In this document: piece by piece, positions 25,885 through 34,430 of the stretch
Position numbering within the stretch: position 1 is the first letter of the stretch
Layout of the letters: each line of letters begins with the position of its first letter
The notes under the pieces: generated by a model
What the model was told of the DNA's origin: nothing
The model's input: the letters and a program-made list of their open reading frames with translations, nothing else
Database searches by the model: none
Translations under genes and position numbers: made by a program
Assembly (NCBI RefSeq): GCF_001653565.1
Contig: NZ_LYPB01000069.1
Span: forward strand, 310,001-374,000
Length of the DNA stretch: 64,000 nucleotides
Direction: 5' to 3'
Origin: Paenibacillus oryzisoli
GTDB taxonomy: Bacteria > Bacillota > Bacilli > Paenibacillales > NBRC-103111

Positions 25885-27609
25885 TTACCATACGAACTCT
25901 TTATCCAACCTGCGGTAATTCCCCTCACGCATCGGAGTTTCATTAAAGACTTTGCGCCCGCTGTAGAGCGGCTTCTTCTTCCCTTGCGGCGTAATATTCA
26001 CCACGTCATCACCGCGCCATTCTGTTTCGAAGGTTTGACCTACCGCATTCTCCATTGTTTTGCGGAAGCTCAGCGGGAAAGTTACCATGATTTTCTCTCC
26101 AGCAGTTGCGGAACCGAGTACGAGGAAATGCTTGTTGACCCAGCGGCTCTCTTCACTGCCTCTTCCTTCTGTTACACGGCCATTCAGCTCACGCGTAAAA
26201 TGAATTTTCGTAAAGCCTGCCCATTCCGGAATACGAATCATTACACGCGGCAAATCGGTGTGCACATCAATGACAACTTTGCCTTCATGCGGCAAATAAC
26301 TGCTGACATCCAGCCATTTGGAGCCACGATTGAGCAGGAAATTGATTGAGATTGTGCCATTTTTCTCCGTAATCGTGTTGCTCCATCCCATGAAAAGGCC
26401 ACGCGTACCTGAGCCCAGACAGCAGATTTGCAAATCACTTGTATGGCCGCGTCCTTCATTCACATCACAGATAAAATCATTAGGTGCGGAATATCCAGCG
26501 AACGATCCTCGCGTTCGCTGCGCAACTTGAAAGAATGACTTATTGGCATGAATATCATTCGATGCATCGTCCGTCTCCTCCACCCAATCCAAATCCAGCA
26601 GTTGAGACTCCGCCAAATGGTTGCGAAGAAAGCGTTCTACTGTTCCCCAGTACTCTACATATCCGCTCTGCGCTAACGTAATTCCTGTCGCAATGAGATC
26701 GACAAGTGAGCAAGTTTCGTGCTCATAGGCCTGCTCGTGCAGGTCCCCCGGTGTCCAGCCAAATGACGTGCATTTGGTCAGCGCCCAATCGAAGCTCTTC
26801 TTCACCCAACTGATGATGGCCGCATCGCCCGTAAACACACCGAATCTAGCAATCGCATCCAACGTGCCCAGACGGGTATGAAAGTGACCGCTGCGGTAAG
26901 CCAGCGCATCATTAAAGCTCCCGTCTGGATGAAATACGCCACTGCGCTCAATAATTAAGGCGGTGAAAAACTGACACAGATCAAAAGCATCCTGATTGCC
27001 TGTCAGCTCATGGTATTTGAGAAGCGGCATCACCAGCCTGCCGCAGAAAGCAGCGGGATCTGGTGCCAATCGAAGCTGAATACCGTTCGCTGACGGCCAC
27101 CCCGTTTCCTTATATTCAGATGCCGGATAGTACCAAGTATCCCGCTCTTTAACCGCTATTCGTTTCAGCGCCGCCACATGGCGGTCGGCTGCTTCTTTCA
27201 CCTTAGGATCGCCCGTTTCCATAAACCAGGTAGTGAGTGATAGAATAACCGCCCGTTGATCGATCAAGTTCGCATTCGGTTCCCAATCGCGTGACGGGTT
27301 GATTTGGCGATAGCTCATACCGTCCTCTTTGAAAAACGACAGCAGGTTCTCCCTATAACGCTCTTCAACTTCCTTCCCGTACGTCTCTCCCGACATATGC
27401 CGCGCCAGAATCAAGCCGTCAATCATTCGACCATGCGAGGAGCCATAATCCCAATCCCCATGGGTCATAAATGCAGGCTTGTGCGTTAAATCCGCGTTGA
27501 AAAACGGAATGTAGTTGTGATCCTTATCAGCCATCCCTACCATCGCATTAATAGCGTGGCCGGCACGTTCTTCTAGCATTAATGTATCGGGAATCTGTTT
27601 ATGTTCCAT
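25885..27609 (-). CDS. GH127-like glycosidase (beta-L-arabinofuranosidase fold)
   Basis: A 574-residue cytoplasmic protein with an (alpha/alpha)6 barrel and a beta-sandwich tail, as in family GH127/DUF1680. The family's zinc-cysteine site can be traced: Glu298 and Cys300 in YEHETCS, and Cys396/Cys397 in LQICCLGSGTRG, matching the E-x-C plus C-C set of Bifidobacterium HypBA1, where one of the paired cysteines is the nucleophile. It may remove L-arabinofuranose or a related pentose from imported plant oligosaccharide. ATG at 27609 has AAGGAG upstream and starts 15 bases after the regulator gene. Sequence outside the cysteine motifs looks divergent, so the sugar specificity is open. Confidence 0.8.
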   Translation of the reverse strand: MEHKQIPDTLMLEERAGHAINAMVGMADKDHNYIPFFNADLTHKPAFMTHGDWDYGSSHGRMIDGLILARHMSGETYGKEVEERYRENLLSFFKEDGMSYRQINPSRDWEPNANLIDQRAVILSLTTWFMETGDPKVKEAADRHVAALKRIAVKERDTWYYPASEYKETGWPSANGIQLRLAPDPAAFCGRLVMPLLKYHELTGNQDAFDLCQFFTALIIERSGVFHPDGSFNDALAYRSGHFHTRLGTLDAIARFGVFTGDAAIISWVKKSFDWALTKCTSFGWTPGDLHEQAYEHETCSLVDLIATGITLAQSGYVEYWGTVERFLRNHLAESQLLDLDWVEETDDASNDIHANKSFFQVAQRTRGSFAGYSAPNDFICDVNEGRGHTSDLQICCLGSGTRGLFMGWSNTITEKNGTISINFLLNRGSKWLDVSSYLPHEGKVVIDVHTDLPRVMIRIPEWAGFTKIHFTRELNGRVTEGRGSEESRWVNKHFLVLGSATAGEKIMVTFPLSFRKTMENAVGQTFETEWRGDDVVNITPQGKKKPLYSGRKVFNETPMREGNYRRLDKEFVW

Positions 27610-27624
27610 CTGTTCTCCACTCCT

Positions 27625-29208
27625 TCATTTAACGTTATTTTCACGGTATTCCCCTATGGTCATCCCCGTTTTTTTCTTGAAAATTTGACTGAAATATCGA
27701 TAGTCCTCATAACCAACCATCTGGGCAATTTCGTAATTTTTATAGGTGGACAATTTCATCAATTCTTTCGATTTATGAATGCGAAAATCGGTCAAATAAT
27801 CAACAAAATTTTGTCCAGTCGTTTTTTTGAACAAGCGGCTCAGATAATCCGTATTCATGTAATGACTATCGGCAATGTGGTGAAGGGACAGCGGCTGATC
27901 ATAATGAGTCTCAATCAACTTTTGAATGCCACGAACGATCTTCTCTCCCTGCTTCTCATTAGAGCGCAAATAATAAGCAAGCACAGAAGGAATGATCTCT
28001 TCAGCGAAAATGTGCTTGACAGATGCCGCATCGTTCCGTCGCTTAATTCTCTCTGTGTACACAAGGGAAGATACACCGCAGGCTTCCTCCAGCCTCGTTT
28101 CTATGCCACGAAGCTGTTTCTCTATGGAATGAACGAGCAGCATCGCACTGCGCTGCAAATAGTCCACCGTTACGTCGTTACCGCTTATCCCAGCAAACAG
28201 TTTGTCAAACTCCTGTTGAACCCCCTCCCTGCTGCCCACCTGGAGAGCTAAGAGAAAGGCATTCTCCTTCTCTTGCGGATACGCGGCTAGCTGCGAGTTT
28301 TTATCGTTGTCCGCAAAAATAACCGTCCCTGTCGTATGAAGCTTTTTCCGCTTTAACGCACGCCCCGCCTCCGCGTAAGAATGACGCAGTGAATGCGCAT
28401 CCAGCTGCTTATTGCTAATTCCGAAGCTATAACTGCCTCTACCCGATTGCTCGAGCACCGATCGTACAGATTGGCAGAACTTATTGAAATCTTCCTGCTG
28501 AAGCCGCTCCCCTACAATTGCCACAACGAGCTCTTGCCTCGCATCCGGTGCTGCTGTTATAACAAATTGACAAGTTCCTTTACATAAGAAAGGCTGGTTC
28601 CGATGCACATGCTCCCGCAAAAGGGGAATCACCTTGTTGATGGATTCACTGCCATCACGAAACGTATCCGGTTGACCGACCAAAACGTAAGTCTCACCGA
28701 GAAGCCACCCTTCAGGAATCGCTGCTTCTGCGGCTTCTTCATGCGACTCAAGGCTTGCATCCGCTTGGTATAAGATGCGCCGAAACCAGTCCTCCTTACT
28801 CTCTACCTGAGGGCTGTGTTTTTCTTCATCTCGCCGCTGTAGCTCAGCGAGCGCTTTCTCCAACACTGCGATCAGCTCTTCCTTTTTGACCGGCTTCAGT
28901 AAATATTCAAACGCCTTATGCCTAATCGCTTCTTTCATATATTCAAAGTCGGAATATCCGCTAACAACAACAGTTAGTACCTCGGGCATATCCCGATTCA
29001 GCATTCCAATCAGTTGTTTTCCGTCCAACCCTGGCATCCGCATATCCAGAAATAGAAGATCCGGTTTCTCAGCAAGGGCCATGGCGTAGGCCTCTTCGCC
29101 ATCCCCTGCCTCGCCAACTAACTCCAGATCGAATCGATCCCAGGGAATAGAGCTGATTAACCCCCTTCGGATCCACTTTTCATCATCAACAATGATAACC
29201 TTGCGCAT
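27625..29208 (-). CDS. YesN-type response regulator, REC + AraC HTH
   Basis: Regulator of 527 residues. Receiver domain 1-120: VDDE acidic residues, phospho-acceptor Asp55 in LLFLDMRMPG, and Lys in LLKPVKKEE. A middle region of about 290 residues follows, then a C-terminal AraC domain (IADSHYMNTDYLSRLFKKTTGQNF and IAQMVGYEDYRYFSQIFKKKTGMTIGEYR). ATG at 29208 follows AGGAGGG. It lies between the permeases and the GH127-like gene on one probable transcript; its kinase is encoded separately at 32461-34278. Expected to activate the locus in response to plant oligosaccharide. Confidence 0.94.
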   Translation of the reverse strand: MRKVIIVDDEKWIRRGLISSIPWDRFDLELVGEAGDGEEAYAMALAEKPDLLFLDMRMPGLDGKQLIGMLNRDMPEVLTVVVSGYSDFEYMKEAIRHKAFEYLLKPVKKEELIAVLEKALAELQRRDEEKHSPQVESKEDWFRRILYQADASLESHEEAAEAAIPEGWLLGETYVLVGQPDTFRDGSESINKVIPLLREHVHRNQPFLCKGTCQFVITAAPDARQELVVAIVGERLQQEDFNKFCQSVRSVLEQSGRGSYSFGISNKQLDAHSLRHSYAEAGRALKRKKLHTTGTVIFADNDKNSQLAAYPQEKENAFLLALQVGSREGVQQEFDKLFAGISGNDVTVDYLQRSAMLLVHSIEKQLRGIETRLEEACGVSSLVYTERIKRRNDAASVKHIFAEEIIPSVLAYYLRSNEKQGEKIVRGIQKLIETHYDQPLSLHHIADSHYMNTDYLSRLFKKTTGQNFVDYLTDFRIHKSKELMKLSTYKNYEIAQMVGYEDYRYFSQIFKKKTGMTIGEYRENNVK

Positions 29209-29243
29209 GGACGAGACCCTCCTGGACTATGTTTAGAGACATG

Positions 29244-30065
29244 TTATCCTTTTAGAGAACCGGCCGTCAATCCATCAATAATATACCTTTGGAGGAATAA
29301 ATAAATAATTAATATCGGGGCGACAACGACGACCATGAAGGCGAACACAACACCCCAATTCGTACTGTACATCGTCACGAAGTTGAAAATTTGCAGCACG
29401 ATCGTCCACTTTGTGCTGTCAGTCATTAAATAAAAGGGACCGAAAAAATCATTCCAGACGGACACCAGCACGACAATGGTAACCGTCACCAGCACGGTTA
29501 TAATCAGCGGCAGAATAATTTGCCAATACAATCGGAAGTACCCGCATCCTTCAAGCAGAGCCGCTTCATCCAGTTCTCTTGGAATGGATTTCATAAAACC
29601 AACAAGCAGGAACACCGCAAAAGGCAGCAGCAGCGCCGTATAATACATAATGAGGCTGAAGTACGTGCCCCGGATGTGCAGGTCGCCCATCAATTTAATC
29701 GTCGGAACGATGGAGACAGGTACGATTAATCCCATAATAAACATGTAGTAGGCTGAACGTAGAAAGCGGCTGTCTCTTCTCTGAATAATAAAGGCTGCCA
29801 TCGACGCGAAAATATTGACAATGACGACAACACATCCCGATATGAAAATACTGTTCATAAATCCTCGGAAGATATGAGCTTGACCAAAAATATCCTTGTA
29901 GTTGCTGAACTGCCATTTGGTTGGCAGCGATAATCCAAATAGAGCGGATTCCCGAATATCTTTGAACGAATTAACAAGAATCATAAAAAAGGGAATGAGG
30001 ATCATTAATGCCAGACAGATCGCAATCAATTCAAGAAAGATCAGCATCCCGCGCTTCTGTATCAC
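29244..30065 (-). CDS. Carbohydrate ABC transporter permease (CUT1, MalG type)
   Basis: Permease of 273 residues, six helices, EAA loop DEAALLEGCGYFRLYWQIILPLI and the short C-terminal tail FLQRYIIDGLTAGSLKG of MalG-like subunits. The start is GTG at 30065, overlapping the TGA of the preceding permease as GTGA, with GGGAGGTGGAG upstream. Forms the channel with the next protein. Confidence 0.93.
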   Translation of the reverse strand: MIQKRGMLIFLELIAICLALMILIPFFMILVNSFKDIRESALFGLSLPTKWQFSNYKDIFGQAHIFRGFMNSIFISGCVVVIVNIFASMAAFIIQRRDSRFLRSAYYMFIMGLIVPVSIVPTIKLMGDLHIRGTYFSLIMYYTALLLPFAVFLLVGFMKSIPRELDEAALLEGCGYFRLYWQIILPLIITVLVTVTIVVLVSVWNDFFGPFYLMTDSTKWTIVLQIFNFVTMYSTNWGVVFAFMVVVVAPILIIYLFLQRYIIDGLTAGSLKG

Positions 30066-30931
30066 ATCTCCACCTCCCTTTTCTTCATTTTCATTAATAC
30101 AGGCACGCCAACGACCGTCACTAGAACGAAGAGTACAACGTTAACCGCTGTGGCATAACCGAACTCCCCCGAACTGAACATGCTGCGAATATAGGTGAAA
30201 AAGACTTCCGTCGAATAACCAGGCCCACCTTCCGTCAGCACCATAACCATCTCAAACACCTTCATAGACCCGATCATGGAAAGAAGCACATTGACGGTAA
30301 AAGCAGGCGCGAGCAGCGGGAAAATGATATTTTTGAAGCGGCTCCAGTAATGAGCTCCATCCATGGAGGCGCTTTCTGTCAAATCTTTAGGAATGAACTG
30401 CAAGCCTGCCAAATACACCACCATCGAAAAACCAGCAACACGCCATATATCCGTAACAATAATAGAGAATAGCGCAAATCTCGGATCATTGAGCCAATCT
30501 TGCACCAGCATATGAAGTCCTATCGAATCCAGAATCTGGTTTACAATCCCGTGCTCTGGATGATAAATAGCTCGAAATATATAACCAATAACGATTGGAG
30601 CAATTACATAAGGAAGAAAAAATATCATACGCAGCACATTGCGCAGGACCAAGGCTTCGTTCAGTATGAGAGCTAAACCAAGACCGCATACATTCTGAAG
30701 CACGGTTACAACAGCGGCGAAAATTAACGTGTTGAACAAAGCAGTTGTCAGCCTAGGCTCTTTGAAGAGTTCGACGTAATTATGAAAACCGATAAATTTA
30801 ATGTCCGGCGCATTAATGTTCCAGTCCGTGAAGCTGTAATAAAACCCAATAAGTGTCGGAGTAATAAAAAATAGTAGAAATACGGCCAATGCTGGAAATG
30901 AAAAATACAGTGGATATTTACTTTTCCCCAT
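30062..30931 (-). CDS. Carbohydrate ABC transporter permease (CUT1, MalF type)
   Basis: Permease of 289 residues with an N-terminal helix YFSFPALAVFLLFFITPTLIGFYYSF and the EAA loop ESASMDGAHYWSRFKNIIFPLLAP. It is coupled to its partner by a 4-base overlap and follows the binding protein gene after a hairpin-containing gap of 72 bases. ATG at 30931 has AGGAGGGGG upstream. Confidence 0.93.
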   Translation of the reverse strand: MGKSKYPLYFSFPALAVFLLFFITPTLIGFYYSFTDWNINAPDIKFIGFHNYVELFKEPRLTTALFNTLIFAAVVTVLQNVCGLGLALILNEALVLRNVLRMIFFLPYVIAPIVIGYIFRAIYHPEHGIVNQILDSIGLHMLVQDWLNDPRFALFSIIVTDIWRVAGFSMVVYLAGLQFIPKDLTESASMDGAHYWSRFKNIIFPLLAPAFTVNVLLSMIGSMKVFEMVMVLTEGGPGYSTEVFFTYIRSMFSSGEFGYATAVNVVLFVLVTVVGVPVLMKMKKREVEM

Positions 30932-30954
30932 GTCTCCCCCTCCTGTCCAAGTGC

Positions 30955-30979
30955 CCGGCCGGAACCTGATTCCGACCGG
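30955..30979 (-). other. Intercistronic hairpin after binding-protein gene
   Basis: CCGGTCGGAA pairs with TTCCGGCCGG (10 pairs, one G-T wobble, 5-base loop) between the binding protein stop and the permease start. No U-run. Same position as the hairpin at 3801-3823 in the other transporter operon. Confidence 0.65.
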
Positions 30980-31003
30980 TTAGATTTTGATAGTCTGAAT
31001 GTG

Positions 31004-32344
31004 TTATTCGAAGCCTGCTAAACGTTTGTTCTTACCATCTTTTTTGTAGTTGGCGTCGAATTCCTTCACAGCAGCATCAATGTCGCCAAGGATGAAGAAG
31101 TTTTGCAGCGTTTTTTGGAAATCAGCAAAGGTCGGAGTCAGACGGTTTTGCACATTGATTTTGGCTTTGCCAGCATCGATCAGATCTTTCACTGTTTGTT
31201 GAACGGGATACAGCTCACTCTTTGCATCTTTAAAGATAGGAATACCAGGAGCTGCTTGGTAGTAGAGATTAACCATTTCCGGTGTGATCATGTATTTGAT
31301 TAGCTCCATTGCTTCTTTAGCATGCTTTGCTTTCTCAGGAACCATCAATTGATTCGGAGGCGTAATTAGGGCAGTTCCTGCGTCCTTATCCGATGGGAAT
31401 GGGAAGAAGCCAATGTGATCTTTCACGAAATCCTTACTGAATTTCTTCTCCAATTGGGGAATAATGCCATCGAGCATGAACGTCATTGCGACTTTGCCGT
31501 CGCCTAATTTGGTTTGCAGTTCATCGTAGGTTCCAGCCATCGGACTATCTTGATACAAACCTAGATCCTTGATCTCCTTTTGCTTCTTAAACAAGTTTCT
31601 CACTTCCGGGATATCCGCGAGATTCAGTTGGTTGCTCTCCAGCTTCTGCACACCTGCATCGCCAATCGCCGGATCTACATTCGAAACCCAACCTGTTAAA
31701 TAGAAGATTTGCGCGGGCCAGCCATCTTTCACGCCTTCGTAGAAAGGAGTTGCGCCGGAAGCTTTAATTTTTTTCGCATTCTCAATTAAATCGGCATAAT
31801 TTTTGGGGGCCTGCACCCCAGCCTTACTGAACACATCTTTATTGTAAAAAACACCCATCATGCCCGTAGCTCCGAATGGAACTCCGTAGATTTTTTTGTC
31901 TGTTGTGGTTTGGAATTCTTTCATCGAAGGGATGATACGATCCCATACAGCTGTATCTGAACTCCAATCATGGAGTGTCTCTTCCGCTCTCAACTTGACG
32001 TTCTGCTTCGTTCCTGGCTGCATCAAGAATAAATCAGGAAAATCGCCTGTGGCAAAGCGAGTTTTCATCATATTATCGAAATCTCCGCCTGGCAGAGCTT
32101 GCAATTCAACTTTATTGCCTGTCTGCTTTTGATACGCCTCAAAAATCTTGTTAAAAGGCGCTGCATCCACCGTATTGGAAATGACGAAAGTTAAAGTGAC
32201 TGGATTTTTCGCCACAGCTGTTGTAGGAACTGCACTTGCTGCTGGCGTACCCACGGCGCTGCTGCCACTGCTGCTGCATCCAGCAAATGTGCTGGCTGCC
32301 AAACATACCGTTACCATCGATAAGACTGTTTTCATTTTTCTCAT
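31004..32344 (-). CDS. Sugar-binding lipoprotein, ABC transporter family 1
   Basis: Binding lipoprotein of 446 residues. The signal ends at lipobox FAGC (Cys23) and a serine-rich linker follows. The mature part has the family 1 pattern (LTFVISNTVDAAPFNKIFEAYQ, FATGDFPDLFLMQPG, YGVPFGATGMMGVFYNKDVF, FMLDGIIPQLEKKF). ATG at 32344 follows AAAGGAGG. It delivers the oligosaccharide to the two permeases encoded next. Two cre boxes flank its own -10 region, so it is under tight glucose repression. Confidence 0.94.
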   Translation of the reverse strand: MRKMKTVLSMVTVCLAASTFAGCSSSGSSAVGTPAASAVPTTAVAKNPVTLTFVISNTVDAAPFNKIFEAYQKQTGNKVELQALPGGDFDNMMKTRFATGDFPDLFLMQPGTKQNVKLRAEETLHDWSSDTAVWDRIIPSMKEFQTTTDKKIYGVPFGATGMMGVFYNKDVFSKAGVQAPKNYADLIENAKKIKASGATPFYEGVKDGWPAQIFYLTGWVSNVDPAIGDAGVQKLESNQLNLADIPEVRNLFKKQKEIKDLGLYQDSPMAGTYDELQTKLGDGKVAMTFMLDGIIPQLEKKFSKDFVKDHIGFFPFPSDKDAGTALITPPNQLMVPEKAKHAKEAMELIKYMITPEMVNLYYQAAPGIPIFKDAKSELYPVQQTVKDLIDAGKAKINVQNRLTPTFADFQKTLQNFFILGDIDAAVKEFDANYKKDGKNKRLAGFE

Positions 32345-32361
32345 ATCTTGTACCCTCCTTT

Positions 32362-32400
32362 AGGAATCGCTTACATATTTATTATATGAAAACGCTTCCT
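32362..32400 (-). promoter_or_regulatory. CcpA-controlled promoter with two perfect cre boxes
   Basis: A perfect TATAAT (32381-32386, minus strand) has cre boxes on both sides: ATGAAAACGCTTCCT (32386-32400, plus-strand reading) and ATGTAAGCGATTCCT (32362-32376, minus-strand reading). Both match WTGNAANCGNWNNCW fully. One covers the promoter and the other the probable start site, next to the ribosome site. No -35 hexamer is seen, which suggests an activator such as the YesN protein is needed. Confidence 0.75.
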
Positions 32401-32460
32401 CCCCCTCTATGCACGATTTCGACTAATAATGTTTAATTTTCCGACACTGCAATCGACTTT

Positions 32461-34278
32461 TTAAAGATTCCATGATGAAATAATAAGGGTGACACTCGTT
32501 CCGACTCCTTGCTTGCTCTCCAATTTGCACTCGAATTGATTGCCTAAGCGGATAGCGTAACGGGCATACACATTCCGTATACCAATTCCCCCTTCAACAG
32601 ATGACATCGGAACGTCTTCCGTATAAATAGGAGCACTGACCTTCGATCGAAGCTCAGTCAACCGCTCCTCTGTCATGCCCACCCCATTATCACTAACCGT
32701 TAGTACTAAAGCTTCGCCATCCCTGCGTGCGTTCAAGCGGATAATGCTGTGTCCCCGTTTAGGCTCCACGCCATGGAAAACCGCGTTCTCTACTAGCGGC
32801 TGCAACGTCATTTTCAACAGGGGATGATCATACAGCGACGCCTCCACCTCTACCTCGTACGTCACTTTGTCCTCGAAGCGAATCCCTTGAATACGCATAT
32901 ACGCATCAATCTGTTCCAACTCTTCGCGTAGCGTTACGATTTCTGTCTTATTCTTGATATTATAGCGAAACATATCGGCAAGAGATTGCGACATTTCGCC
33001 AATCTTCTCTACCTCATAGTAGTCTGCCATAGCTTTAATGCTATCCAGCGTATTGTATAGGAAATGGGGATTGATTTGTGAATAGAGCATAGCCAGCTCC
33101 ACTTGCTGCAGCTTGATTTGATAGATATATTTGGATTCGATTAAGTTCTGCAGCTCATCTTGCATATCATTAAAGTTCATGGCAATTCTGCCGATCTCAT
33201 CATTCCTTGTAATCTGTACACGGATAGAAAAATCCCCCCTTTTCACGCGGGAAATGGTTTTATACAGATCAAGAATAGGATTCGTGATTCGTTGACCAAA
33301 GAGAACGGAGATGAAAAAGGTGACCACCAGCGCAATAATCGCGGTAAGAATCGTTGTTGTTTTGATTTGATTCAGTGGACCGAATATTTCATTCTTAGGC
33401 ATCATCAGAACGACTTTCCAATTGGAATACTCGGATCGTATGTAGGTCACAAGAACATCCTTCTGCTTTCCGTACCAGAATGTCCCGTCATCCGCCTTAA
33501 TCCGTTCCAGCAAGTCAGACTTTGACGTATCGAGGAGTGATTCCCTTGACGTAAAGATTTGTTTATTGTCCTCGTCTAGAATAAGCAGCTGGCTTTCTGC
33601 AGAGAGACTATCATTCTGTCCGATCATCCGAAATAATTCAGCTCGGTACTCGGCCCGCACAATCATAAAATAATCGGGATTGGCAAAATCTCGAATTAAA
33701 ATGGAAGATGAGAACGCTGGCTTATCATTGTCCGCAGGAGAATTGGCAGGAGGACCGCTGAAGTAGACCCGGCCATCTCTGGCTACTGTCTGGCGAAACC
33801 AATTGGATTGCCTCACTTCTTCGGCTGTCCATTGCTTCAGATTATCCGAAGCATTCAGCAGCTCTCCGTTGCTGTAATAGATTTGAAAGCGAATAAAACC
33901 TGGAATCGGTGTAATATTGAAGCTTTTCAGAAAAAGATCGCCCAGCTTTTGTTTGAACTGGAACTTGGCCTGAACGTCCATCCTGGCATATGCGTTAATT
34001 CCATCAATATACTCTTGGTTAAAGTAGGGTGCTAGCAGGAGGTTTCGCTTATTCTGGAAATCGTTGTCCATATTTTTCTCAATTTGCCGCACGATTTGGA
34101 TGCTTGATGACTCCGCTTTCTCCGACATAGAACGATAAGAAATATAAAAGGAAATAGATCCTAGAAGCGCTATGCAAATAAAAATAATAATAAAATAACT
34201 GAGCAGCAGCACAATGCGAATGCGAGAAAAGATCGATCGCAATTTTCCCCACAATGTCCGTTGTTTTGTCCCCAGCAT
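32461..34278 (-). CDS. YesM-type sensor histidine kinase
   Basis: Membrane kinase of 605 residues: first helix about 20-42, extracellular sensor of ~250 residues, second helix near 300, HAMP, phospho-acceptor motif SQINPHFLYNTLDSIKAM and HATPase motifs (DNGVGM, GGIGIRNVYARYAIRLG). ATG at 34278 follows AGGCGG by seven bases; a longer frame to 34377 lacks a ribosome site and looks non-coding. It is likely partner to the regulator at 27625-29208, since no other regulator is in this locus. Its gene lies between the rhamnosidase and the binding protein. Confidence 0.92.
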   Translation of the reverse strand: MLGTKQRTLWGKLRSIFSRIRIVLLLSYFIIIFICIALLGSISFYISYRSMSEKAESSSIQIVRQIEKNMDNDFQNKRNLLLAPYFNQEYIDGINAYARMDVQAKFQFKQKLGDLFLKSFNITPIPGFIRFQIYYSNGELLNASDNLKQWTAEEVRQSNWFRQTVARDGRVYFSGPPANSPADNDKPAFSSSILIRDFANPDYFMIVRAEYRAELFRMIGQNDSLSAESQLLILDEDNKQIFTSRESLLDTSKSDLLERIKADDGTFWYGKQKDVLVTYIRSEYSNWKVVLMMPKNEIFGPLNQIKTTTILTAIIALVVTFFISVLFGQRITNPILDLYKTISRVKRGDFSIRVQITRNDEIGRIAMNFNDMQDELQNLIESKYIYQIKLQQVELAMLYSQINPHFLYNTLDSIKAMADYYEVEKIGEMSQSLADMFRYNIKNKTEIVTLREELEQIDAYMRIQGIRFEDKVTYEVEVEASLYDHPLLKMTLQPLVENAVFHGVEPKRGHSIIRLNARRDGEALVLTVSDNGVGMTEERLTELRSKVSAPIYTEDVPMSSVEGGIGIRNVYARYAIRLGNQFECKLESKQGVGTSVTLIISSWNL

Positions 34279-34430
34279 ATGAAAACCGCCTTTCTCAGTA
34301 GAAACAACCTTCCCCCAAAATACATACAGCCGGACACAATGCGCATCGACAAAGTCACTGAAGACTCCCGACGGCAATTAGGTCCGGTCTGTTCGCAGAA
34401 GATTAGCTGCGTTCTCCTCAATCTATATGC

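Noticed and set aside
22448..27609. True CO2-fixing RuBisCO
   Set aside because: The loop-6 lysine and the second lysine of KPK are missing, there is no small subunit or phosphoribulokinase, and the neighbours are acid-sugar genes.
27601..28251. 216-codon plus-strand frame
   Set aside because: Antisense to the YesN-type regulator.
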